A stretch of DNA of 64,000 bases from UMGS1279 sp045536815 (GCA_045536815.1 JAZSOH010000013.1:1-64000), one strand, 5' to 3'; positions 33,387 through 42,854 are shown, counted from the first letter of the stretch. Notes: generated by a model not told the origin, from the sequence alone. Numbers and translations are program-made.

Positions 33387-34448
33387 ATGAAAAAATTTCC
33401 AATAAATCTTCATTTGAATGTTGATTCCTTCATTCCGGCAACCGATGCTGAGAAGGAATATATGGTTCAAATGCGCCCGTCAACAACCTTTTTTAAAGAC
33501 GGTGTTAAAAGACTACTTAAAAATAAGGTTGCAACAGTAAGCTTTTTTATTGTTGTAATTATCACCTTGGCTTGTATAATTTTGCCGATTTTCTGGCCTT
33601 ACTCTTATGATAAGCAGCTTGGAATTTCGCTTGGCAAGCCTACAGACCCTTCTTATGCAAACCTTATGCCTTTTGAATATGGCGAAACAGAACAGGCAAA
33701 AATCGCTGCAGGGGAGAAGGTTTTCCCACACATTTTTGGTACCGACTCTCTTGGAAGGGACTATTTTATACGTGTAGTTTACGGTACAAGAATTTCACTT
33801 GCGGTTGGCTTTTTTGCAAGTTTGATAGTGCTTGTAATAGGTATGACGGTAGGCTCGGTTGCGGGTTATTGCGGCGGCAAGGTTGATATTATCATAATGA
33901 GAATTGTTGATATTATCTATTCGTTGCCCGATATGCTTATGGTTATACTTTTGGCATCTGCACTTAAGGTCTCGGGTCTTTCTGAAGCTATTGAGGGAAC
34001 TGTTTTAGAAAAAATAGGCCCCAACATCATAAGCCTTTTCATAGTTTTTGGTCTTCTTTACTGGGTTTCAATGTCCCGTCTTATAAGAGGTCAAATTCTA
34101 ACCCTTCGTGAGCAGGAATATGTTCTAGCTGCTCGTGCTTCGGGTGCAAAGGGTAAAAGAATTATCACAAAACACCTTATGCCCAACTGCATAGGCGTTG
34201 TTATTGTTTCAACAGCTCTTCAAATTCCCAGCGCAATTTTTACAGAAAGCTACCTTTCCTTCTTAGGTCTTGGTGTTAACGCACCAATGCCGTCTCTTGG
34301 CTCTTTGGCTTCTGAAGCGCTTAATGGAATTCATTCATATTCGTATAGACTTATAATTCCGGCAATTGTTATCTCGCTTATTGTTTTGTCGCTAAACCTT
34401 TTCGGCGACGGACTCAGAGATGCTTTTGACCCGAAACTTAATAGTTAA
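33387..34448 (+). CDS. oppC: Oligopeptide ABC transporter permease OppC, 353 aa
   Basis: DppC/OppC-type permease. It has the N-terminal OppC_N segment (FKDGVKRLLKNKVATVSFF), then HIFGTDSLGRDYFIRVVYGTRISL, the signature of OppC, and the EAA loop YVLAARASGAKGKRIITKHLMPN, ending GDGLRDAFDPKL. A long (about 55-residue) periplasm-like loop after helix 1 is normal. Pairs with OppB to form the channel. Confidence 0.94.
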   Translation: MKKFPINLHLNVDSFIPATDAEKEYMVQMRPSTTFFKDGVKRLLKNKVATVSFFIVVIITLACIILPIFWPYSYDKQLGISLGKPTDPSYANLMPFEYGETEQAKIAAGEKVFPHIFGTDSLGRDYFIRVVYGTRISLAVGFFASLIVLVIGMTVGSVAGYCGGKVDIIIMRIVDIIYSLPDMLMVILLASALKVSGLSEAIEGTVLEKIGPNIISLFIVFGLLYWVSMSRLIRGQILTLREQEYVLAARASGAKGKRIITKHLMPNCIGVVIVSTALQIPSAIFTESYLSFLGLGVNAPMPSLGSLASEALNGIHSYSYRLIIPAIVISLIVLSLNLFGDGLRDAFDPKLNS

Positions 34449-34460
34449 GGGGGTAAAAAA

Positions 34461-35480
34461 ATGGCATTACTTGAAGTAAAAGACCTTCGCACCTCCTTTT
34501 TCACCGACGCAGGTGAGGTTAAGGCCGTAAACGGCGTTTCCTACAACCTTGAGCGCGGTAAGGTTTTGGGCATTGTTGGTGAGTCGGGCTCGGGCAAATC
34601 TGTTTCGGCCTACTCTATAATGCAAATTCTTGCTCCTACAGGTAAAATTGTAGGCGGCTCAATTAAGTTCGATGGAAAAGAGCTTATCGGCGCCAGTGAA
34701 AAAGAAATGAAGGAGATTAGGGGAAATAAGATTTCAATTATTTTCCAAGACCCCATGACCTCACTAAATCCGACCTACACAATAGGTCATCAGCTTATGG
34801 AGGCCATTCTTCTTCATACTAACAGAAATAAACAAGAGGCTTATGATAGGGCGGTTGAAATGCTTCGCCTTGTAAATGTTAATGAGCCTGAAAAAAGAAT
34901 GAAACAGTATCCGCACGAGTTTTCGGGCGGTATGAGACAAAGGGTTGTTATCGCTATGGCTCTTGCCTGCGAGCCTGACATTTTAATTGCAGACGAGCCT
35001 ACTACTGCCCTTGACGTTACCATTCAAGCTCAGATTTTGGAGCTTATGAAAGACCTTCAAAAAGAGCTTGGCATGGCAATTATTATGATTACTCATGACC
35101 TTGGTGTTGTTGCACAAATTTGTGATGAGGTTGTTGTTATGTATGCAGGTTCAATTTGCGAACAGGGTACTGCAGATGAAATTTTCTACAACCCCAAACA
35201 CGAGTACACAAAAGGTCTTATGCGTTCAATTCCAACTGCAAATACAGCAGGAACAAAGCTAAAACCCATTACAGGTACACCTATTGACCTTTTAAATATG
35301 CCAAAGGGTTGTCCATTTGCACCAAGGTGCGAGGGCGCTATGAAGATTTGCCTTACAGAAAAGGCATGTCCGCTTGATATTAACGAGAATCATAGGGCGG
35401 CTTGTTGGATGAATGTAAAGGAAGCCTATGAAAAGGGCGAAATTGAACTAGAAAATGCAGGAGGTAGTGAAAATGAGTGA
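34461..35480 (+). CDS. oppD: Oligopeptide ABC transporter ATPase OppD, 339 aa
   Basis: ABC ATPase with Walker A GESGSGKS, Q-loop IFQDPMTSLNP, signature FSGGMRQR, Walker B ILIADEPTTALDV and switch ITHDLGVV. The C-terminal oligopeptide-type extension carries the cysteines of the family's Fe-S or zinc site (CPFAPRCEGAMKIC... and CW). It overlaps oppF by 8 bp. Confidence 0.95.
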   Translation: MALLEVKDLRTSFFTDAGEVKAVNGVSYNLERGKVLGIVGESGSGKSVSAYSIMQILAPTGKIVGGSIKFDGKELIGASEKEMKEIRGNKISIIFQDPMTSLNPTYTIGHQLMEAILLHTNRNKQEAYDRAVEMLRLVNVNEPEKRMKQYPHEFSGGMRQRVVIAMALACEPDILIADEPTTALDVTIQAQILELMKDLQKELGMAIIMITHDLGVVAQICDEVVVMYAGSICEQGTADEIFYNPKHEYTKGLMRSIPTANTAGTKLKPITGTPIDLLNMPKGCPFAPRCEGAMKICLTEKACPLDINENHRAACWMNVKEAYEKGEIELENAGGSENE

Positions 35481-36462
35481 AACTATTAAAAACACACCTC
35501 TTGTTGAAGTTAAAAATCTAAAGCAATATTTTAATATAAATGTTGGCTTTATGAAAACAAAACCGCTTAAGGCGGTTGACGATGTTTCTTTTGCTATCAA
35601 CAAAAAAGAAACACTTGGTCTTGTTGGTGAATCCGGTTGCGGAAAAACAACAGTTGGTAGAACCCTACTTAACCTTTATAAGCCAACTGCAGGTGAAATT
35701 TGGTATGACGGAAAGCAGATTGTAACTCCGGCTGATATTACCGAGTTTAGAAAGAAAGCCACAATGGTTTTCCAAGACCCTTATTCATCGCTTAACCCTC
35801 GTATGACGGTTGCTGATATTATTGGTGAGCCGCTTGACATTCATTCTCTTTACAAAACCGAAGAGGAGAGAAGAGAAAGAATATTAGAACTTATGGGCCA
35901 TGTTGGTCTTAATAGCGAACATGCAAGTCGTTATGCTCATGAATTTTCAGGTGGACAAAGGCAAAGAATTGGTATTGCGCGTTCTTTGGCGGTTAATCCC
36001 GAATTCATCGTTTGTGATGAGCCTGTTTCGGCTTTGGACGTTTCAATTCAGGCTCAGGTTATAAATATGTTTGACGAGCTTCAGGATAAGCTTGGTCTCA
36101 CATACCTTTTCATCGCCCACAACCTTTTGGTTGTTAGGCATATAAGCGACAGAATTGCGGTTATGTATCTTGGAAAAATGGTTGAACTTGCCGACGCTAA
36201 AGAGATTTACGAAAGGCCGCTTCACCCATATTCTAAGGCGCTAATGTCTGCTGTTCCCGTGCCCGACCCGAAAATTGCAAGGAATAACAAAAGAATCACT
36301 CTTGAAGGTGATATTCCAAGCCCCCTTAATGCTCCTTCGGGTTGCCCATTTAGAACTCGCTGTCCTTATGCATCTAAACAGTGTGCCGAGGAAGTACCAG
36401 AGTTCAAAGAGGTTTCAAAGGGCCACTTCGTAGCCTGTCATAAGGTTGCGGAAATAAACTAA
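35473..36462 (+). CDS. oppF: Oligopeptide ABC transporter ATPase OppF, 329 aa
   Basis: Second ATPase of the Opp complex: Walker A GESGCGKTT, Q-loop VFQDPYSSLNPRMT, signature FSGGQRQR, Walker B FIVCDEPVSALDV and switch IAHNLLVV, with C-terminal CPFRTRCPYASKQC. I took the ATG at 35473, with GGAGG at 35460-35464, rather than an earlier in-frame ATG at 35455 that has no site. The coding region overlaps oppD by 8 bp, so the two are translationally coupled. Confidence 0.94.
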   Translation: MSETIKNTPLVEVKNLKQYFNINVGFMKTKPLKAVDDVSFAINKKETLGLVGESGCGKTTVGRTLLNLYKPTAGEIWYDGKQIVTPADITEFRKKATMVFQDPYSSLNPRMTVADIIGEPLDIHSLYKTEEERRERILELMGHVGLNSEHASRYAHEFSGGQRQRIGIARSLAVNPEFIVCDEPVSALDVSIQAQVINMFDELQDKLGLTYLFIAHNLLVVRHISDRIAVMYLGKMVELADAKEIYERPLHPYSKALMSAVPVPDPKIARNNKRITLEGDIPSPLNAPSGCPFRTRCPYASKQCAEEVPEFKEVSKGHFVACHKVAEIN

Positions 36463-36475
36463 TTTAGGTTGTAAA

Positions 36476-36508
36476 TGCCCCTGCGGAAAGAGTGCAGCCG
36501 TTTGGGCA
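36476..36508 (+). other. Stem-loop between oppF and oppA
   Basis: TGCCC (36476-36480) pairs with GGGCA (36504-36508) and CTGC (36481-36484) with GCAG (36494-36497). No T-tract follows. In transport operons such a stem often allows higher expression of the downstream binding protein by RNA processing; that role is inferred. Confidence 0.4.
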
Positions 36509-36541
36509 GTTTGTAACAAAATATGAAAGGATTGATTTTTT

Positions 36542-38314
36542 ATGAAAAAGATTCTTGCTTTAGCATTGGTTGTTGTAATGCTTTTCAGCATGGCAGCTTG
36601 TGGCTCGAATAACGGCGGCGCTGCTACAGTTAAGGCTCCTACTCTTAACTATATCTACAACACTAATGACTCTCACAAGGCTATTGCTGAGTATCTTCAG
36701 GGTGCACTTAATTCTGTTGGTATCAACATGAACCTTGAAAACCAGGAATGGAACACATTCCTTAACACCCGTAAAAATGGCGACTACACAGTAGCTCGTA
36801 ACGGTTGGATTGCCGACTACAACGACCCTATCTGCTTCCTTGATATGTGGACCAGCGGTTCGGGTAACAACGATGTACAGTTCGGTAAAGGCGCTCACAA
36901 AGACCTTAAAATGTACAGTGTTGACCTCACACCTTACGGTGGTGAAAACGTTAAAGACGGCACATGGGCAGAGACCTATGATGTACTTATCAGCCTTATC
37001 AAAGCTTGCACAGATAACGAGAAACGTTATGCTATGATGCACCTTGCTGAAGATATGCTTATGGCGACAGGCTGTATTACTCCTATTTACTACTATACAG
37101 ACCTTTACATGATCGCTGATGGCGTTGAAGGCTTCTTCTCTAACCCTCTTGGCTACAAATATTTCATGAACACAACTGTTAACGGCAAAACTGATGCTAT
37201 CAACGTATGTCTTGCTTCTGAGCCTGACACACTTGACCCTGCTCTCAACTCTGCAGTTGACGGTGCTACCATGATTGCTCACCTCTTCTCAGGTCTTGCA
37301 AAATGGGCAATGGTTGATGGTAAACTTACCATCGTTGCTGATGCTGCTGAAGAACTTGTTAAAGGTGTTGCAAACGACGACGGTACTGTAACTTATACTT
37401 ACACTCTCCGCGAAGGTCTCAAATGGTCTAACGGCGACGAGCTCAAAGCTTCTGACTTCGAAAAAGCTTGGAAACGTGCTGCTTCTGCTGACCTCGGTGC
37501 TGACTACGGTTATATGTTTGAAATCGTTAAAGGCTACGGCGTAGAAGGCGAAGAATTAGCAGTTACTGCTGACGATGCTAAGAGAACTATCACAGTTACT
37601 ATCTCTAACGCAGTTAACTACTGGGATGAGCTTTTGGCATTCCCCGTTTACTTCCCTGTTCATAGCTCTGCTTATGACAGCGAGAAATGGGCTACCGATG
37701 CAGCTACCTATATCTGCAATGGTCCTTATGTAATGGATTCTTGGGAACACAAGAGCATTATCACTCTTAAGAAGAATGATAACTACATTGATAAGGATAA
37801 GGTTTCTATGGAGCAAATCAACTGCTACCTTTCTGATGATGCAAACAACATGCTTGCTAACTTCAAGAATGGCGACTGGCAGTTCATCGATGACGTTCCT
37901 ACAAACGAAATCGCAACCCTTAAGAAAGACTATGCTAACAACTTCGTTGTAGCTGGTCAAATCGGTACCTACTATGTATGCTGGAACATCAACCAGGACC
38001 TTCTCCCCGGTTCTAAGCTTACAGGTGCTGAAAAAGAGGCTGCTCAGCAAGAAATCCGTAAAGCAATGGGTCTTCTCTTTGACCGTAACCACATTGCTGA
38101 AAACGTATCTCAAGCCGGTGAAATCCCTGCATCTTCTTTCGTTGCTATGGGTATGACCGATGCTGACGGTACTGAGTTCTATAAGAACGCTAATAAAGCA
38201 GCAGGCAACGCTTATGTTGGTTACTTCGATACTGCTAAAGAAGCACACGAAGGCAACGTACAAACTGCTGTTGAAACTCTTAAGAAATATTACGACCTTA
38301 AGATTGCTGAGTAA
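36542..38314 (+). CDS. oppA: Circularly permuted oligopeptide-binding lipoprotein OppA, 590 aa
   Basis: Peptide-binding component of the opp operon, but with its parts in reversed order. Residues 1-20 are a lipoprotein signal ending MAAC. Residues 32-213 match the normal C-terminal third of OppA (LNYIYNTNDSHKAIAEYLQ, ENQEWNTFLNTRKNGDY, ADYNDPICFLDM, PIYYYTDLYM, PLGYKYFMN). Residues 218-590 match the normal N-terminal start and middle (NVCLASEPDTLDPALN, LREGLKWSNGDELKASDF, NGPYVMDSWEHKSI, RKAMGLLFDRNHI) and end YFDTAKEAHEG...KYYDLKIAE, exactly where an ordinary OppA would continue into LNYIYNTND. The reading frame is continuous, all lobes are present once, and codon use is that of a highly expressed gene. 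It is probably functional. AAAGGA precedes the ATG. Confidence 0.9.
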   Translation: MKKILALALVVVMLFSMAACGSNNGGAATVKAPTLNYIYNTNDSHKAIAEYLQGALNSVGINMNLENQEWNTFLNTRKNGDYTVARNGWIADYNDPICFLDMWTSGSGNNDVQFGKGAHKDLKMYSVDLTPYGGENVKDGTWAETYDVLISLIKACTDNEKRYAMMHLAEDMLMATGCITPIYYYTDLYMIADGVEGFFSNPLGYKYFMNTTVNGKTDAINVCLASEPDTLDPALNSAVDGATMIAHLFSGLAKWAMVDGKLTIVADAAEELVKGVANDDGTVTYTYTLREGLKWSNGDELKASDFEKAWKRAASADLGADYGYMFEIVKGYGVEGEELAVTADDAKRTITVTISNAVNYWDELLAFPVYFPVHSSAYDSEKWATDAATYICNGPYVMDSWEHKSIITLKKNDNYIDKDKVSMEQINCYLSDDANNMLANFKNGDWQFIDDVPTNEIATLKKDYANNFVVAGQIGTYYVCWNINQDLLPGSKLTGAEKEAAQQEIRKAMGLLFDRNHIAENVSQAGEIPASSFVAMGMTDADGTEFYKNANKAAGNAYVGYFDTAKEAHEGNVQTAVETLKKYYDLKIAE

Positions 38315-38366
38315 TATTTAGCTAAAACCTTGTTCTTATTAATTGCACTCAATAAGACAATTTAAA

Positions 38367-38402
38367 AATAACGGTTGGCAGAAATGCCAACCGTTATTTT
38401 TT
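38367..38402 (+). terminator. Terminator of the opp operon
   Basis: AATAACGGTTGGCA pairs with TGCCAACCGTTATT (14 bp, GAAA loop), followed by TTTTTT. Confidence 0.92.
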
Positions 38403-38972
38403 TAGTTTCGAATATTTTGTAAAGAGCAGATATACTATTTATTGACTAATTGTTACTAAAAGGTTAAAAAAATCTGAAAAAACAACATAATTAGACAGTA
38501 AAAAGTAGGAATAATTGAATAATGGAAAAAAATGTAATAAATCGGTTTAAATTTTGAATGAAAATTAGTAAAATCTTAGACTTTATTTGTCTTTAAAATA
38601 TGGTAAAATAAAATAGTAATTGGTGGTAGTGTCTCTACGGCTCAAAATGCTTGGTGAAAATTACCAAATATTATGCAAATTTACTTGTATTTACCAAAAA
38701 ATGCATAAATTTGAGCGTTTTACTTTGTTCGTAATTATAAAATTCGGGTCGTAAGTAACTACAAGCAGTTTAATTTAAGGACATCGTTGTCCTTTTGGTA
38801 AATGTTACTCGCCAGAAGTTAATATTATCTTCCTATACTTTCGGTTACAGTATCCCGAAGGTATGTATCTTTTATTTATATATTATATATATTTATATAA
38901 AAGATTAAACGCGGGTGAATTCGAAACAATTTCAGTGTGGCAATTTCCACACAACAATCGGAGGGAAAACTA
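38403..38972 (+). promoter_or_regulatory. Long AT-rich, structured upstream region of the sugar-transport locus
   Basis: 570 bp without a gene. Visible are an interrupted inverted repeat GCTCAAA+ATGC (38640-38650) and GCAT..TTTGAGC (38703-38716) enclosing a TTGGT/ACCAA hairpin (38651-38667), and a second hairpin ATACTTTCGG/CCGAAGGTAT near 38834-38863. AT-rich tracts (TATATTATATATATTTATAT) at 38875-38895 precede the GGAGGG ribosome site. No confident -35/-10 pair was found. It may be a long leader or carry operators for a missing regulator. Confidence 0.4.
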
Positions 38973-41903
38973 ATGAAAAGAAAGTTATGTCTTGCGCTGG
39001 CTGTAGTAATGCTTTTTACAAGTATTACTGTTTTCGGTACTTCTGCCGAGGAAGCAGCCGCTCTTCCCGAGGCTAACCAGGTTACCACTGTAGGCTCTGA
39101 AGAAATAGCCTATAACGAATATCTGGCCAAGGTTGAAGATTTTTCCGGCGCAACAAACAAAATTGTAGTTGACGCTGTTGATTACATATCATCTAAAGGC
39201 GCTACCTTGGAAAAGGTTGACACTTTTGAAGGGAAGGACACTGTTTTAAAGTGGACCAACGAAGCTGGTACGGTTCTTTATGAATTTGATGTTCCTGCAG
39301 ATGGTCTTTATACAGTTATGTTCGACTACTATGCTCTTCCTAAAAGAAACAATCCTATTTCTTTGGGAATGAAAATAGATGGAAAAGCGCTCTTTGACTC
39401 TATGCTTGACTTTGAGATTCCTAGAATTTTCGTTGATGACGGCGAAATCCGTGTTGATGGTATCGGTAACGAGTTCGCACCTGCTCAGGTTGAACATTAT
39501 GCTTTCCAACAAAATTATTTCAAAGATCCGTCCTCAATTTTGCCCGAGCCTTATACTTTGGCGCTCACAAAGGGCAAGCACACACTTGAAATCTCCTCTT
39601 TAGCAGAGCCTTTTGCTCTAAATGAAATTGTTTTTGGCGTTCCCGCTGTAATTGAAGATTATGATACTGTTTCATCTAACTATGATGAGTCTAAATACGC
39701 AACCATAAAGGATGCTATAAAAATAGAGGGTGAGGAAGCCGATTTCAAGAGCACATATTCTCTTGTTCCTCAGTATGACCAGGGTGACCCGAGCGTTTCT
39801 TCTAAAAATGGCTCTGACCCTTATAAAACCCGAATCAATTATATGGGTGACCTTAACTGGAAAGCCCCGGGTGAAAAAATCACTTGGAAATTCTCAGTTC
39901 CAGAAAGCGGATACTACAAAATTGGTATGCGCTATAAACAAAACCTAGTAGTTAACGGTATTTCTTATCGTAAACTTACCATTGATGGTGTTCAACCCTT
40001 TACCGAAGCAGGTAATATCGGTTTTGAATATGGTCTTGACTGGGAATATAAGCAATTTGGTGATGACGAAGGCAACCCTTACCTTGTATATCTTAAAGAA
40101 GGCGAACATCTTCTCTCGATGGAGGTTGTTTTAGGCGATCTTACACAGCCGATTAATGACCTTATCGCACTTATGTTCAAGGTTGGTAACCTTTATCGTA
40201 AAATGGTTATGATTACAGGTTCTACACCTGATACAAGCCGTGACTATGAGCTTTTCAAACAAATTCCCGGCTTCCTTGAGATGCTACAGGAATATAGCGA
40301 TGAGCTTGAAAGAATTGCTGTAGAGACTGAAAAGCTTGCAGGTAAAACCGGTGGTACAAATGCCGCTTCTTTACGTGCATTCAAGGTTATTATTGATGAA
40401 ATGATTAACCACAAGCATTCAGCTCATCAGTATATGTCTTCTTACTTCTCAAACTACACTAGTGTTAGCGCACTTGCTTATTCGATGATGGAAATGGCAG
40501 TTAATATTGACTATTTTGAAATTGCTGCCCCTGACTATAAGTTTACTAACCCTTCTGTTAGCGGATGGAAGAAAGCAATATTCGGCATTGAAAGATTCCT
40601 TGCCTCCTTCAGCGCAAACTACAACAAGGTTTCAGGTAGTGCCGAGACAAAAGATACAGTTACCATTTGGGCTAACTGGGGTCGTGACCAGATTCGTGTT
40701 TTAAATAACCTTATTGAATCTTCTTTCACTCCTTCCACTGGAATTGGTGTTAACCTACAGCTTTCAAATGCTACGTATGTTCAGGCTATACTTTCGGGCC
40801 GCGGACCTGACTGTTCGCTTAATATGGCAAGAACCTCTCCTGTTGACCTTGCTCTTCGTGGAGCTATGGTTGACCTTAAGCAGTTTGATTATTATAATCC
40901 CGAAACAAGAGAAATAACCGAAGAGTATACGGGAGATTTTTCTAACACTATAAAGAGATTTAAGCCTGATGGCGCAAACCCGAAAATGAATCCCACTCTT
41001 CCTTATACCTTCCAGGACGGCATTTATGCTATGCCCGACACATATACCTTCAACATGCTTTTCTATCGTACAGATATTTTTGAAGAGTATGGTCTTAAAT
41101 GTCCTACAACTTGGGATGAATATATAGAGGTTTCTTCTATCTTCTATAGAAATAACCTTGAAGCATGTATGCCTAACTCAACAACTGTTGATACAGGTAT
41201 CCTCCCAACACTTATTATGCAAATGGGTGGAGACATTTATAACGAAAATCTTTCAGGCACTTTACTTGCAACAGGTACTTCTATAAAGGCTTTCGAGTTC
41301 TGGACAGATTTCTATACACAACATGGTTTCCCGATTACTGCAGAGTTCTATAACCGTTTTAAGCTTGGTATTATGCCTATGGGTATCCAACCCTATACAC
41401 TTTATATCCAACTTGAAATGGCTGCAAAAGAAGTTAACGGTAAATGGAAAATGGTTCCGATTCCCGGTTATAAGAACGAAGACGGCACAGTTAATAATGT
41501 TCAAGCTGGTGCAGGTACCGGTTGTGGTATCCTTAAAATCGCAAAGAAGCCTAAGCTTGGTTGGGAGTTCCTTAAATGGTGGACTTCAGCAGATACCCAG
41601 CTTAGATATTCAAACAACTGCGAATCTATTCTTGGTGTTGCAGGTCGTATACCCACTTCCAACGTAGAAGCGCTTACCAAAATGGGCTGGACAAACGAGA
41701 CTGTTAAGCAGCTTTTAGCTCAGATCAGAATGATTCAGGAAGTTCCTGAAGTTCCCGGTAGCTACTACACTTCAAGGGCAATTTACCAAGCATATTGGAA
41801 CGTTGTAAGTAACGGCAAGAACCCCAAAGATATGCTTATTAAATGGGCAGAAGTTGCAGATAGCGAAATTGAACGTAAACGTGAACAATATGGTGTTAAA
41901 TAA
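38973..41903 (+). CDS. Giant extracellular sugar-binding protein with N-terminal beta domains, 976 aa
   Basis: The N-terminus is an SPase-I signal peptide (residues 1-27, ending FGTSA), with no lipobox. Residues about 50-240 and 250-420 look like two carbohydrate-binding jelly rolls (VPADGLYTVMFDYYALP..., VPESGYYKIGMRYKQNL...). A helical linker covers 430-560. From about 575 an extracellular solute-binding family 1 domain follows (DTVTIWANWGRDQIRVLNNLIE, GRGPDCSLNMARTSP, YAMPDTYTFNMLFYRTDIFEEYG, CPTTWDEYIEVS, MGIQPYTLYIQ). I chose ATG 38973 behind GGAGGG; an open ATG at 38937 lacks a site. More than twice the length of an ordinary binding protein. First gene of the seven-gene locus. Confidence 0.85.
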   Translation: MKRKLCLALAVVMLFTSITVFGTSAEEAAALPEANQVTTVGSEEIAYNEYLAKVEDFSGATNKIVVDAVDYISSKGATLEKVDTFEGKDTVLKWTNEAGTVLYEFDVPADGLYTVMFDYYALPKRNNPISLGMKIDGKALFDSMLDFEIPRIFVDDGEIRVDGIGNEFAPAQVEHYAFQQNYFKDPSSILPEPYTLALTKGKHTLEISSLAEPFALNEIVFGVPAVIEDYDTVSSNYDESKYATIKDAIKIEGEEADFKSTYSLVPQYDQGDPSVSSKNGSDPYKTRINYMGDLNWKAPGEKITWKFSVPESGYYKIGMRYKQNLVVNGISYRKLTIDGVQPFTEAGNIGFEYGLDWEYKQFGDDEGNPYLVYLKEGEHLLSMEVVLGDLTQPINDLIALMFKVGNLYRKMVMITGSTPDTSRDYELFKQIPGFLEMLQEYSDELERIAVETEKLAGKTGGTNAASLRAFKVIIDEMINHKHSAHQYMSSYFSNYTSVSALAYSMMEMAVNIDYFEIAAPDYKFTNPSVSGWKKAIFGIERFLASFSANYNKVSGSAETKDTVTIWANWGRDQIRVLNNLIESSFTPSTGIGVNLQLSNATYVQAILSGRGPDCSLNMARTSPVDLALRGAMVDLKQFDYYNPETREITEEYTGDFSNTIKRFKPDGANPKMNPTLPYTFQDGIYAMPDTYTFNMLFYRTDIFEEYGLKCPTTWDEYIEVSSIFYRNNLEACMPNSTTVDTGILPTLIMQMGGDIYNENLSGTLLATGTSIKAFEFWTDFYTQHGFPITAEFYNRFKLGIMPMGIQPYTLYIQLEMAAKEVNGKWKMVPIPGYKNEDGTVNNVQAGAGTGCGILKIAKKPKLGWEFLKWWTSADTQLRYSNNCESILGVAGRIPTSNVEALTKMGWTNETVKQLLAQIRMIQEVPEVPGSYYTSRAIYQAYWNVVSNGKNPKDMLIKWAEVADSEIERKREQYGVK

Positions 41904-41917
41904 GGAGGTAGTAACAA

Positions 41918-42847
41918 GTGAATAATGCAAATGTTTCAAATGCGCAACTCGCAAAATTGCGCAAAAGAGATAAAATGAAAAGTGATGCAGTGCATTATGC
42001 AATGTTTGCTCCCTTCTTCATTCTCTTCTTTATCTTTACAATTTTGCCGGTTGTAACCTCAGTTTTACTCAGCTTTTTCGATTTCGACTCGGTTTCACTT
42101 CCGAGATTTATAGGCTTTGACAACTATCTTCGTATGTTTGTTGAGGACGATGTTTTCCCAAAGGCGCTTAGCAATACCCTTACTCTTGCTATTATTACAG
42201 GTCCTATCGGTTTTGCTCTTGCCTTCTTCCTCGCTTGGATGGTAAATGAGTTTGGTCCTTCGGTTAGAACCTTCTTATCATTCCTTTTCTATGCACCTGC
42301 ACTTGGCGGCGGTTCGCTCTTCATTTGGCAGATGCTTTTCAGCGGTGACTCATACGGTTACATAAACGGTACACTTATGTCACTTGGCCTTATTGTTGAG
42401 CCAATCCAGTGGCTAAAAAGTGCGGACCATTCAATGCCTGTTATATGTATTGTTCAGCTTTGGCTTTGTATGGGTGTTACCTTCCTTTCGAATATTTCGG
42501 GTCTTCAAAACGTTAACCCCGAACTTTACGAAGCCGGTGCCATCGACGGTGTTAGAAACCGTTGGCAAGAGCTTTGGTACATAACAATTCCTTCTATGAA
42601 GAGTATTTTGATGTTCGGCGTTGTTATGCAAATTCAGTCGGCATTCTCAATTAGTACCGTTCCTGAACAGCTTTGCGGATATCCAAGCGTTAACAATGCA
42701 ACCGATACACTGGTTTCGCTTATTGCCGACGTTGGTGCGCAAAGGTACGAAATGGGTTATGCTGCTGCAATGTCAGTTATCTTGTTTATTATGATGTCGC
42801 TTTCTAAGCAGTTGCTTGGTAAAGTAGTTAATATGGCGGGGAGGTAA
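41918..42847 (+). CDS. Sugar ABC transporter permease (UgpA/LplB type), first pair, 309 aa
   Basis: Binding-protein-dependent permease with about six membrane helices, an N-terminal basic cytoplasmic stretch (KLRKRDKMK), the P-loop-like region FFLAWMVNEFG and the EAA motif NPELYEAGAIDGVRNRWQELWYITIPSMK. GTG start with AGGAGG about 10 bp upstream, 14 bp after the binding-protein stop. Forms a channel with the next gene. Confidence 0.93.
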   Translation: MNNANVSNAQLAKLRKRDKMKSDAVHYAMFAPFFILFFIFTILPVVTSVLLSFFDFDSVSLPRFIGFDNYLRMFVEDDVFPKALSNTLTLAIITGPIGFALAFFLAWMVNEFGPSVRTFLSFLFYAPALGGGSLFIWQMLFSGDSYGYINGTLMSLGLIVEPIQWLKSADHSMPVICIVQLWLCMGVTFLSNISGLQNVNPELYEAGAIDGVRNRWQELWYITIPSMKSILMFGVVMQIQSAFSISTVPEQLCGYPSVNNATDTLVSLIADVGAQRYEMGYAAAMSVILFIMMSLSKQLLGKVVNMAGR

Positions 42848-42854
42848 GGTTTAA

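Noticed and set aside
36560..38263. Long minus-strand frames opposite oppA (240 and 235 codons)
   Set aside because: They arise from the biased codon use of the highly expressed plus-strand gene and have no signals of their own.
36542..38314. Reading the OppA oddity as two fused half genes or a pseudogene
   Set aside because: Both parts together make one complete protein with each segment present once and the cut points adjoining, which fits permutation rather than decay. Misassembly remains the main alternative to test.
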